The notes beneath the pieces were generated by a model, which did not search any database, was not told the DNA's origin, and saw only the letters and a list, made by a program, of their open reading frames with translations. Shown here piece by piece: positions 34,599 to 43,800 of a DNA stretch of 64,000 bases; the first letter of the stretch is position 1; every line of letters starts with the position of its first letter. A program made the translations under genes and the position numbers. The stretch is from NCBI GenBank assembly GCA_949106495.1, contig CARYZD010000005.1, positions 71,482 through 135,481 on the forward strand, read 5' to 3'. The stretch is from an uncultured Clostridia bacterium (GTDB lineage: Bacteria; Bacillota; Clostridia; TANB77; CAG-465).

Positions 34599-36683
34599 TT
34601 ATTTACCATATTTGTATATATCTAGTATTAATGCTGCGTCATTTGCGTTAATTATTCCATTATTGTCCATGTCTCCAATTAGTAATTCTTCGTCTGATAC
34701 ATTTCCGTATTTATATAAATCTAGAGCTATAGCTGCATCATTTGCATTTACTATACCATTTTTATCTAAGTCACCTTTTTGAATTTGTACTTTATCTGGG
34801 TCTAGTTTTAAATTCTTTAATGCTTCTTCAAGTTCTGCTACTTTTTCATCTACTTCATATTGTTTTGTATATTCTTCTACACTATCAACTACTTTCATTA
34901 GACTATCTAGTGAATCTTTTGTATAAATATCTTTATTCATTTTATCTATTCTATCAAGTAATTCTGAAAGCTTAGTTTTATCTACTCCTAGATTATCTAA
35001 AGCAGTTTGAATTTCTACAATTTTGCTATTTATTTCACTTTGTTTAGTTAAATTATCTGTACCACTAATTGCTATTTGTAAGTTATTCCATTCATCTTTG
35101 TAATAATCTCTTTCATTTAATTTAGAAACATCTGCAAGTAATTTATCTAATTTACTTCTATCTACACCTAAATTATTTTTAGCATTAGTTATTTCTTTTA
35201 TTGCATTTTCAACTTGAGCTTGTGTTGTTACAGTTCCTGCATTAGAAATAGCCTCTTGTAGTTTATTCCATGAATCAGTACTATAATCTGTACTTATTAA
35301 TCTATCTACTTCAGCAAGTAAATCATCTAATTTACTTCTGTCTATTCCTAGATTATTTAAAGCTGTTTGAATCTCAGAAACTTTGCTATCTATCTCACTT
35401 TGTTTAGTTAGGTTATCTGTATCATTAATTGCATTTTGTAGTTCTTCCCAAGAAGTAGAACTGTAATCTGTTTCATTTAATTTAGAAATATTTTCAAGTA
35501 ATTTATCTAACACACTTGTGTCTACTCCTAGATTATCTAAAGCAGTTTGAATTTCTACAATTTTGCTATTTATTTCACTTTGTTTAGTTAAAGTATCTGC
35601 ACCAGAAATTGCATTTTGTAGTTCTTCCCAAGAAACAGAACTATAATCTGTTTCAGTTAATTTTGAAACATCTTCTAATAATTTATCTAATGCTGATTTA
35701 TCTATTACTTGGTTTTTAACTCCATACTTCACTACTCTTCCTCCAGCTACAGCAATCACTCCATTTTCTACTGAAGTTACCGCACCATATCTATTTGATA
35801 ATTCTTTATTCTGCCATAAAACATTTCCATCCAAATCATATTTTACTACTTGTCCACCAGTTTCTACAGCAATTACTCCGTCTTCTACTGTAGTTACCCC
35901 TCTATAATACGAAAACACATCATTATTTTTCCATATTGCATTTCCATTCAAATCATATTTTACTACTTTTCCATTAGAGTCTACAGCTACTACTCCATCT
36001 TCTATTGTAGTTACCCCATAATAAATATATGTTTTATCTCCTCGTTCCAATTTATTCCATACTACATTTCCATCCAAATCGTATTTTACTACCTGTCCAC
36101 CATGGGCTACAGCAATCACTCCGTCTCCTACTGTAGTTACTCCTGTATAACTATATGATACGTCTTCATTTTGCCATATCACATCTCCATTTAAGCTATA
36201 CTTTATTGTTCTCCCACCAGTTGCTACAGCAACTACTCCGTCTTCTACTGTAGTTACTCCTGTATAACTATATGTTAGATCTTCATTTTTCCATGAAACA
36301 TTTCCATTTAAATCATATTTTACTACTTGTCCACCAGTTGCTACAGCAATCACTCCGTCTCCTACTGTAGTTACTCCTGTATAACTATATGATACGTCTT
36401 CATTTTGCCATAAAACATTTCCATCAAAATTATATTTTACTACTTGCCCATCAGACGCCACAGCAATTACTCCATCTTTTAATGCAGTTATTCCAGTTTG
36501 ATTGTATGACACATTTTTCTTTTCCCATATAACTTTTCCTTCTAAATCTTCTTGGGAAATATCAGAATATTTTTCTTGAATATAATTATCATTCATAACA
36601 TTAACAGGTATTTTACCAAAAGTTGCTCCAGCAATAACACCAAGTGTTAATCCTGAAGCTATTAAAATATTCCTTTTTTTCAT
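34599..36683 (-). CDS. Secreted surface protein: beta-propeller, FIVAR-like repeats and dockerin
   Basis: The product is 694 residues from ATG 36683 (AGGAGG 6 nt upstream; an ATG 18 nt earlier precedes that site). Residues ~1-25 form a signal sequence. About seven 40-residue repeats follow (about 50-325), each with VTTVEDGVIAVATGG and VVKYDLNGNV-W, predicted to fold as a PQQ-like propeller. Five FIVAR-like helical repeats follow (about 330-625), with D-LL-V-KL-ETDYS and SW-ELQNAI. The C-terminus is a two-repeat type I dockerin with GDLDKNGIVNANDAA and GDMDNNGIINANDAA. Dockerins bind cohesins, so it may be part of a cohesin-linked surface complex. Confidence 0.88.
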   Translation of the reverse strand: MKKRNILIASGLTLGVIAGATFGKIPVNVMNDNYIQEKYSDISQEDLEGKVIWEKKNVSYNQTGITALKDGVIAVASDGQVVKYNFDGNVLWQNEDVSYSYTGVTTVGDGVIAVATGGQVVKYDLNGNVSWKNEDLTYSYTGVTTVEDGVVAVATGGRTIKYSLNGDVIWQNEDVSYSYTGVTTVGDGVIAVAHGGQVVKYDLDGNVVWNKLERGDKTYIYYGVTTIEDGVVAVDSNGKVVKYDLNGNAIWKNNDVFSYYRGVTTVEDGVIAVETGGQVVKYDLDGNVLWQNKELSNRYGAVTSVENGVIAVAGGRVVKYGVKNQVIDKSALDKLLEDVSKLTETDYSSVSWEELQNAISGADTLTKQSEINSKIVEIQTALDNLGVDTSVLDKLLENISKLNETDYSSTSWEELQNAINDTDNLTKQSEIDSKVSEIQTALNNLGIDRSKLDDLLAEVDRLISTDYSTDSWNKLQEAISNAGTVTTQAQVENAIKEITNAKNNLGVDRSKLDKLLADVSKLNERDYYKDEWNNLQIAISGTDNLTKQSEINSKIVEIQTALDNLGVDKTKLSELLDRIDKMNKDIYTKDSLDSLMKVVDSVEEYTKQYEVDEKVAELEEALKNLKLDPDKVQIQKGDLDKNGIVNANDAAIALDLYKYGNVSDEELLIGDMDNNGIINANDAALILDIYKYGK

Positions 36684-36854
36684 ATAACTCCTCCTTTTCA
36701 TTTACATTTTTAATTTTATATCTCATAATTTATTATTTGAACAGTTTTTAAGTAAATTTATGTGAATTAATTTGTTATATTTAACTGATATTGCGATAAT
36801 ATTACACTATCAAAAAAAAAAAAAAACATTTTTATTACAAGATAAAATGTAAAC

Positions 36855-36890
36855 AAAAAAGAAAGCTATATTTTTTATATAACTTTCTTA
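36855..36890 (-). terminator. Terminator of the SDR gene
   Basis: On the minus strand AAGAAAG-t-TATAT pairs with ATATA-g-CTTTCTT, followed by TTTTG. Confidence 0.72.
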
Positions 36891-36933
36891 ATTTTTAATT
36901 TATATTTTCTTTTTGTTTTTATTTTTTTTATTA

Positions 36934-37689
36934 TTAATAAAATCTCTTACCATTTTGTGATATATATAGTGGATATTTAGATATTCTTATTGGAATAACT
37001 TTATTTAATACATATGCTAATTTATTTAAAGTACCTGGTATTATAACTTCTTTGTTTTTCATCATTTTTTTAATAGCATACTCTGCTACTTTTTCTGAGC
37101 TACTTGGAGGAATAAAAAAGCTAATTCCTAAATCACTATTAAAATTTGTATCAACTGCACCTGCACATAATGTTGATACACTTACATTTATCTTTTTCAT
37201 TTTAAGTTCAGTATTTATTGCTCTACTCATACTTGTAATATATGCTTTACTTGCATAATATGAACTCATAAGTGGAGTTGGCATAAATCCAATTACTGAG
37301 GATACATTTAATATCTTACCACTATTTCTTTTTACCATATCTTTTAAAAATAATTTAGTAATAACATCTGTTGCAACAACATTTAAATTCAACATACTAA
37401 TTTCTTTACTTGTATCTATATCATAAAACTCCCCATAAAGTCCAACTCCTGCATTATTTACAAGAATATCTATTTTTTCATATTTTGTCATATCATATAG
37501 CTTGTACATATTAGATATTATACTTAAATCTAAATCTATTACTTCAACATTGGTACTACATTCTTTTTTTAAGTTTATTAAACAATCTTTTCTTCTAGCA
37601 ACAACAATTAAATCATATCCTAGCCTACTAAGATATCTTGCTATACTATATCCTATTCCAGAAGACGCCCCTGTTACCAAAGCCTTCAT
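36934..37689 (-). CDS. Short-chain dehydrogenase/reductase (classical SDR)
   Basis: The 251-residue enzyme has the Rossmann motif TGASSGIGYSIARYL at the N-terminus, NNAGVGLYG (about 85) and the catalytic SSVIGF...YYASKAY, with Ser, Tyr and Lys spaced as in the family. It is similar to the DltE/YqjQ-type cytoplasmic SDRs. The substrate is unknown. AGGGTGAT precedes the start, and it appears monocistronic. Confidence 0.9.
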   Translation of the reverse strand: MKALVTGASSGIGYSIARYLSRLGYDLIVVARRKDCLINLKKECSTNVEVIDLDLSIISNMYKLYDMTKYEKIDILVNNAGVGLYGEFYDIDTSKEISMLNLNVVATDVITKLFLKDMVKRNSGKILNVSSVIGFMPTPLMSSYYASKAYITSMSRAINTELKMKKINVSVSTLCAGAVDTNFNSDLGISFFIPPSSSEKVAEYAIKKMMKNKEVIIPGTLNKLAYVLNKVIPIRISKYPLYISQNGKRFY

Positions 37690-37832
37690 TATATATCACC
37701 CTTAATCTCTTTATATAACTTTTACCATTATATTATGTGAAAGTCAAGTGAAACTTTTATTATTGTCAACTAATTCATTGAAAAATATGTAGAAATATAG
37801 TATAATTAAAATATTAAGAGAGGTGCAGAGTT

Positions 37833-38522
37833 ATGAGTGTTAAAAGAAAATTTTCTTTCGCTTTCAAAGTAGCAACTATTGTATGCTGCTTAATTGGAGT
37901 TTTGTCTAATCTATTAAGGACCACATCTATTGCAAGCATTCTATCTTTTTATACTATGCAGAGTAACTTATTTGTATTAGTATTCTACAGTGGATATTTC
38001 ATCGCAAGAAAATTCAATTCTGATATTGAACAAACTAAAGGATACCACTTTTTAAAAGGTGCAACTGTTATGGTAATTTTTCTTACATTTCTTGTATATA
38101 ACATTTCATTACAACCATTAGGTTTTATAATGGACGTTAAAACTGCTTCATCAAATATTTTAAGATTTTCAAATCTTTTTGTGCATTTTCTAACACCGCT
38201 TATGGTAATACTAGACTATGCTCTTTTTGATGAAAAAGGTTTTTTCAAGAAATGGTATGCACTTTTATGGCTGTTATTTCCAGCTATGTATCCTGTATAT
38301 GTTTATACTTACGCACATTTTGGCGGTAAGTTCTTCGGAGTTGGAGGCTCTAAAAAGTATGCTTATTTTTTCTTAGATTTAGACAAAATAGGTATAGATG
38401 GAGTATTAACATATCTTTTGATTTTTTGCATTGGTTACGTTCTTTTAAGTTTAATCCTTATTGGGTTTGACAACCTCTTAGGAAAGCGGAAAAGCAAACA
38501 ACAATCTACTACCTGTAAATGA
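37833..38522 (+). CDS. Pr6Pr family six-helix membrane protein, in-frame CGG near the 3' end
   Basis: The 229-residue product has six hydrophobic segments and YTMQSNLFVL, FLTPLMVILDY and FPAMYPVYVYTYAHFGG, typical of bacterial Pr6Pr (FAR-17a/AIG1-like) proteins of unknown function. AGAGGTG lies 10 nt before the ATG. Codon 219 (38487-38489) is CGG. Read in frame the tail ends at TGA 38520-38522. With a +1 shift to GGA it would instead run 12 codons to TAG 38524-38526 with codons more typical of the genome. Both ends are plausible. The gene is slightly richer in G+C than its neighbours. Confidence 0.82.
   Translation: MSVKRKFSFAFKVATIVCCLIGVLSNLLRTTSIASILSFYTMQSNLFVLVFYSGYFIARKFNSDIEQTKGYHFLKGATVMVIFLTFLVYNISLQPLGFIMDVKTASSNILRFSNLFVHFLTPLMVILDYALFDEKGFFKKWYALLWLLFPAMYPVYVYTYAHFGGKFFGVGGSKKYAYFFLDLDKIGIDGVLTYLLIFCIGYVLLSLILIGFDNLLGKRKSKQQSTTCK
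38487..38489 (+). other. In-frame CGG codon, ambiguous third site
   Basis: Zero frame: GGA-AAG-CGG-AAA-AGC. Plus-one: GGA-AAG-(C)-GGA-AAA-GCA, reaching TAG at 38524-38526. This is the only in-frame CGG I could find outside the two broken genes. Confidence 0.6.
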
Positions 38523-38524
38523 AT

Positions 38525-38551
38525 AGGCAGCCCAAATTTTTTGAGCTGCCT
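38525..38551. terminator. Bidirectional terminator
   Basis: AGGCAGC-c-CAAA pairs with TTTG-a-GCTGCCT, with T-rich flanks. It separates the Pr6Pr-type gene from convergent pnuC. Confidence 0.82.
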
Positions 38552-38561
38552 TATATTTTTA

Positions 38562-39350
38562 TCATAAAAGTTTATTATCTTTTACTTTATCATTTTTATG
38601 TTCTTTTATATATTTAGTCCATTTAATATATCCATATGTTGTATTAGTTAAGTATCCAACTTTTAAAACCAGTAATACATATTGTCCTGAAAGTACATTA
38701 ATTATTCCCTCTAGTATAGAACTAATATACCATGCAATCCATTGTTCACGATAACGTAATAATATAAATACACCATTTGCAATACCAACTGCAGAAACGC
38801 ATGCATCTAAATAACATACTATTACTTCAAGTAATTCATTTCCACCAAATAAATCTGTTCCAAAATCTAAAGTAGTTAAGAAATATCCAACACCTAATGT
38901 CCATATAACAATTCCAAGTATTACAAGTACTTCCATCCAACCACTTAATTTTCTTACTTTAGTAAGGTCTTCTTCTTGCTTATCTGGATGTCTATGCCAA
39001 TTAATAAAACTAATAATGTCAATTGGTATCCAGAAAAATAATGTAGATGCCATTGTTGCAAACCTATAAGACAACACTACACAAATAAGTATTTCAGTTA
39101 TCTCTACAAATAGTGATACAATGAAATTCCATTTACTTTGTTTAGATATTAATAACTCACATAATATATTTAAAAATATATCTGCTAAATATAACGCCAT
39201 TATTATTTGCCCGTTAACTCCATTTACATCTTCTTCTGGAAATAGAAAAGCAAATATTACTGCAAGTATTAATATACTAAAAAACCATACTTTCTCATAA
39301 GTTGTAAAATACTTCCATAAGTCTACTAAACGTTCTTTGAACTTTTTCAT
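38562..39350 (-). CDS. pnuC: Nicotinamide riboside (or related vitamin) transporter PnuC
   Basis: The 262-residue membrane protein has about seven helices and PnuC-family features: SKWNFIVSLFVEI, FWIPIDIISFINWHRH, and the C-terminal WIAWYISSILEGIINV and YLTNTTYGYIKW (aromatic W-x-x-W-Y type motifs). PnuC proteins carry nicotinamide riboside by facilitated diffusion, with trapping by phosphorylation. GGGGAGGG lies upstream of the start. The ~200-nt upstream gap has a TATAAT box and no riboswitch I can recognise. Confidence 0.88.
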   Translation of the reverse strand: MKKFKERLVDLWKYFTTYEKVWFFSILILAVIFAFLFPEEDVNGVNGQIIMALYLADIFLNILCELLISKQSKWNFIVSLFVEITEILICVVLSYRFATMASTLFFWIPIDIISFINWHRHPDKQEEDLTKVRKLSGWMEVLVILGIVIWTLGVGYFLTTLDFGTDLFGGNELLEVIVCYLDACVSAVGIANGVFILLRYREQWIAWYISSILEGIINVLSGQYVLLVLKVGYLTNTTYGYIKWTKYIKEHKNDKVKDNKLL

Positions 39351-39557
39351 ATATTTAATCCCTCCCCTATATTTATTTAAATTTAAGCACAGTTATTTAA
39401 TTATAAATAACTTCATATTGTTTTCTCAAGACGGTATTATATCACAATTTACATAACATAGCAAGTTTTTTCATTTACTTTTTATGTTAATTATGATATA
39501 ATATATACATGCTTGTATATTTAATCTTTTAAAAAATTTTAAAAGGAGGTCATTTAT

Positions 39558-40217
39558 ATGATTAAAAAAATTATTAAAAAGATTTTAGGGATTCTTTTTA
39601 TCGCTTTAATTTTTATTGGAATTTTCTTAGGATATCAATATATACAATATAAAAATAAAGAAGTAGATGAATTTAAAAGAGAATTACAAGCTCAAAATGA
39701 TGCAGATTTAGAACAAGAACTATTAAATAGAGAAATGAACAATGCACAAAATTTTGTAAAAAATATAAATAATGATATTGCAATAACAATATTACGTACA
39801 AATGGAAAAATAACATTATCTCATGACAAAACACCAAACAATAATGCTTGGACTGAATGGCTAATTAACTCAGATATAAAAGTATATGCAGATTATACTA
39901 CTTCATTTACTATTGAAACAAAAGCAATTCAAACAAGTATCTTAGATAATTCAACTGTAAATATCACTTATGATGAACATGATATAAAAGTATCTTCAGT
40001 AGATATTACAGATTTTACCACATCTGAAAACAAAAGCATTTTTGGTAGTTCATATACACCAAAACAAGTAGCTGCATTTGAGCAAATTGCCCGAAATAGC
40101 ATATTAGAAAAGACAGATAATGATATTAATAGATTACAAGCGAAAAATAATTTAGAATCCTATTTTAACACACTTGCAATTAACTTTAATGTAAAAATTA
40201 AAGTTTTAGAAAAATAA
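39558..40217 (+). CDS. DUF4230-like membrane-anchored protein
   Basis: The 219-residue protein has a Lys-rich N-terminus, one transmembrane helix (about 11-28), a charged linker and an extracytoplasmic alpha/beta domain with a late helical segment (YTPKQVAAFEQIARNSI). The arrangement resembles DUF4230, whose function is unknown. AAAGGAGGTC precedes the ATG, one of the strongest ribosome binding sites in the window. It converges on cysE. Confidence 0.68.
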   Translation: MIKKIIKKILGILFIALIFIGIFLGYQYIQYKNKEVDEFKRELQAQNDADLEQELLNREMNNAQNFVKNINNDIAITILRTNGKITLSHDKTPNNNAWTEWLINSDIKVYADYTTSFTIETKAIQTSILDNSTVNITYDEHDIKVSSVDITDFTTSENKSIFGSSYTPKQVAAFEQIARNSILEKTDNDINRLQAKNNLESYFNTLAINFNVKIKVLEK

Positions 40218-40221
40218 CTTA

Positions 40222-40246
40222 ACAGCCCCTAAAATCATGGGGCTGT
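40222..40246. terminator. Bidirectional terminator
   Basis: ACAGCCCC pairs with GGGGCTGT around a 9-nt loop, between the convergent genes ending at 40217 and 40235. T-rich sequence follows on the plus strand. Confidence 0.8.
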
Positions 40247-40777
40247 ATTTATTTTAACTATTTTTCCTGGTACACCAACTACTGTAACATTATCCTTAAT
40301 ATCTTTTAATATAACTGAACCGGCACCTATTTTAACATTATCTCCAATATTAATTGGACCAAGTACTTTAGTTCCAGCTCCTATTAAAACATTATTACCA
40401 ACAGTTGGATGCCTTTTATTTTTATCTTTTCCAGTTCCTCCAAGAGTAACTCCATGATAAATTGTACAATAATCTCCTACCTCAGCAGTCTCTCCTATTA
40501 CAATCCCCATACCATGATCTATAAATAACCTTTTACCTATTTGTGCCCCTGGATGAATTTCTATACCAGTAAAAAATCTCCCTATTTGTGATATTAATCT
40601 TGCTAAAAATTTAAATTTTAATTTATATAAAGCATGTGCTACTTTATGATAAACTAAAATATGAAAACCTGGATAAAGTAACATTACTTCTAATATGTTT
40701 CTTGTTGCAGGGTCTTTTTTTTGTATATTTTTAGCATCTCTATATAATGAAACAAATATGTTTTCTTTTTTTGACAT
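40235..40777 (-). CDS. cysE: Serine O-acetyltransferase
   Basis: The 180-residue enzyme transfers acetyl from acetyl-CoA to serine, the first step of cysteine synthesis. It shows the N-terminal helical part (RDPATRN-type) and the left-handed hexapeptide repeats with GAQIGKRLFIDHG, VIGETAEVGD and GVTLGGTG. The catalytic His is in DHG and the acetyl-CoA site in the later repeats. It is the shorter clostridial form without the long N-terminal extension of E. coli CysE. AGGTGAT precedes its start. Confidence 0.95.
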   Translation of the reverse strand: MSKKENIFVSLYRDAKNIQKKDPATRNILEVMLLYPGFHILVYHKVAHALYKLKFKFLARLISQIGRFFTGIEIHPGAQIGKRLFIDHGMGIVIGETAEVGDYCTIYHGVTLGGTGKDKNKRHPTVGNNVLIGAGTKVLGPINIGDNVKIGAGSVILKDIKDNVTVVGVPGKIVKINTAP

Positions 40778-40828
40778 TTAAATCACCTGATATAGTTTAT
40801 GCTATAAAATATCTTTTTGCTAATTAAA

Positions 40829-40858
40829 AAAAGAAGGTAATTTAAAATTACCTTCTTT
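40829..40858 (-). terminator. Terminator of the 1271-residue SpaA-repeat protein gene
   Basis: On the minus strand AAGAAGGTAATT pairs with AATTACCTTCTT, followed by TTTTTAATT. It lies just past the stop codon. Confidence 0.85.
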
Positions 40859-40877
40859 TATATTTTACTAAACTAAT

Positions 40878-43800
40878 TTAGTTTTTTCTTAATTTTTTAA
40901 CTGTCATTGTTATTGCTGCTACAGATACTAATGCAAGTACTGCATATAGAGCTACAGCAATATCTCCAGTTGGAACATTTGTAAAGTCAACTACATATGT
41001 ATGTCCATCTTCAGTAATTGTTACTTCAAATACTAAATCAGATTTTTCATATCCTTCAGCGGCTTCTGTTTCTTCAACGTAGTATACACCATATCTTAGA
41101 CCAGTTACTAATAATTGACCATTATCATCTGTTCTAGCTTCAGCTATTACTTCACCTTCTTCATTTTTGATTGTGAATAAGCATTCAGCTACTACTTCAC
41201 CAGTTTCATCATCAGTTTTATTTATTAAGATGTTACCAGTTACAAATTTAACATTAACTGTTTCTACAAGATCAGAATCTTTTTCTGCATATATTTCTTT
41301 AGCTCCTGGAACAACATATTTGTCATCTAAAGCAGTTACTTGTCTGATGTATCTTCCAGCTCTTATTCCATCGAAATGAGCTATACCGTCTTCATCAGTT
41401 TCAGCTTCGTATGCAACTTTATTTGTTTCTGGATCAACTAATTGAACCATAGCATCTTTTATTAAGTTTCCATCTTCATCTTTAACAGCAATTGTTATAT
41501 CAACAATTGTACGAACATCTTGTAGTACAAGTTCAGCTTCTTTATTTGCTGCTGTTAATTCAAATCTATATTTATTTGTATTTAAATCATAGTATCTTGG
41601 AGCTTCTATTTCTTCAACTGCATAGCTTCCAAATGGAAGACTTTCAATTACGATATCTCCGTTTTCATCAGTTGTACGAACAACTTCAACAAATTCATCT
41701 TCTCCAACTTTTTCTAATAATTTATAATATTGTCCATCTTCACCTAGATAGTATACAACATATTTTGCTCCAGATAATCTTGTTACAGGTGTAGTTTTTT
41801 CAACATCTGTTAATAATCCTTCAAGAACACCTTCTGCAAAACTTTCTAGTTTTGATAATAATGATTGTAACATACTTGGTTGAGTTTCATCTTCGTAAAC
41901 AACTTCTTCAATTTTTGTTAAGTTTAATTTATTTTCTTTTGAAGCTTCATTTACTATTTCTCCAACGCTAACATCAAATCTTGCATCTTTGTTATTTGTT
42001 GGTTTTGTTTCAAATTCATATTTTTCATTTGAAAGAACATAATTTATATTAGTTGCAATTTCTTTTGCATAGAATTTACCCATTGGATATTCAGAAGCAA
42101 AAGTTCCTTTTCCATCTTCATCAAAGATTACAACATCTACTAATGTATCTTTTGCAATTATTATATTTCCATAAACATTTTTAATATCTTCTGAAGCATA
42201 TATTCCAACAATAACATCAGCATATGCTCCTTCATCTAAAGCTATTGCTTCAACTTTACCATCTTCAGATACTTTTTGTTTATAGAAGTTTAATCCACTA
42301 AATACTTTAGTTACATCTAAATCATAATCTTGTCTTACTAATGTATAGTTTTCTGTTGGTAAATTCCATTCTTCTATTTTTTGATCTTGGTATGTAACAT
42401 TTACAGTTCTCTCAGTAGAATCTAATACATATCCAACTGGTGCAGAAACCATTTTAATGCTATAAGATCCAATATATAGTTTATCTGTTATTTGACCATT
42501 TGAATTTGTAGTTCCTAAAGTTCTAGTTTCACCTTTAGTCATATGAACTACACCATCACCTGTTACTATATCTTCAAGAGCTGTTATTTCATATGTAGCT
42601 CCTTCAATTGGTTGTGATGAATATGCTGGACGATTTACATTATCTTGTCCATATGCACTTTGTGTATTTGTTCCTGTTAGAACATTTCCTCTTGCACTTA
42701 TTGTTAAGATAGCTTTTTGAGGTTTATTTTCTGTTGGAACTGCAACAATTTCATGTCTATCATAATCTTCTACAGAATTTGGTTCAACAGTAAATGTTGC
42801 AATTGGTTGATTTGTTTTTGCTGATTGGTTGTAATATCCATATGGAGCTGTTACTTCATATACTTTATATGTATCAGCTGGTAATTTTTCTGGAAGTACA
42901 ACATAACCATAAACTGCTTTATCATCTGCAGTTACATATTCGTGTAATTCAGCAGGTTTTGGATTCATTATTTTTTGAACCACTGTTTCTCCTCTTGAAT
43001 TTACTACTCTATATGTAGTTGCAGTACCAATTACTGGTTTTCCACTTTCAGCATCATTTTTTAATATTTTAACATATCTTTGTGCAACTTCAGTGTTAAC
43101 AATTTTAGAATATATAAATGTTTCTTCAGAATTTATATAAATACTAATTGGATCCATAAGATCTAATTTGTCACTTCCAGTAACATTTGGTCTTTTTGTT
43201 TCAGTACATGTATAATGACCATATGGTATAGTTGTGAAATCTACATATCCTGTAGCATCAACTGTTTTTACATATACTTGACTTGGATCACTATCAAGAG
43301 TTAAAGTAATCTCAGACCCAACTGAAGGTACTTTTGTTGTGCTTCCACTTAAATCTGGACTGTTAGAAACAATCATTTGGAAACCACCATAAATTACATC
43401 TTCTTTAGATTCTACTGTTACTACTCTTTGACCATTTGCTTCAACTGTATAGTTATCTTTATTAGCTGTTAATTTAGCTGGGTTAACTTTACATCCTTCA
43501 GAAGCATCTATTTCTTTAACATAGTAATCTTTAAATTCAACTGGGTTTGTAACAGCTTCACCATTTCTATCTGTTATTAATTCTTGAACTAATTGTGTAC
43601 AAGCTTCATCTGAATATACTCCATATCTTGCACCTTCAACAGTTGCATCACCAGTTTTTGAATTTGCAGCATTTGCTTTTAAAGTTTTAACAACTTTAAC
43701 TCTTAAAGCATTTGTATAGAAACTTGCATAGTATACATCATTGTTATATGATGATCCAGTTAAATATGCAAAATCTTTAGAACCATCTTTAAGAGATGCA

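Noticed and set aside
34599..36683. CRISPR-like or DNA tandem repeats
   Set aside because: The repeats are codon-phased and encode repeated protein modules (propeller blades and FIVAR-like units).
39351..39557. NAD-type riboswitch upstream of pnuC
   Set aside because: Only an AT-rich promoter region with a TATAAT box is visible; no conserved riboswitch core was recognised.
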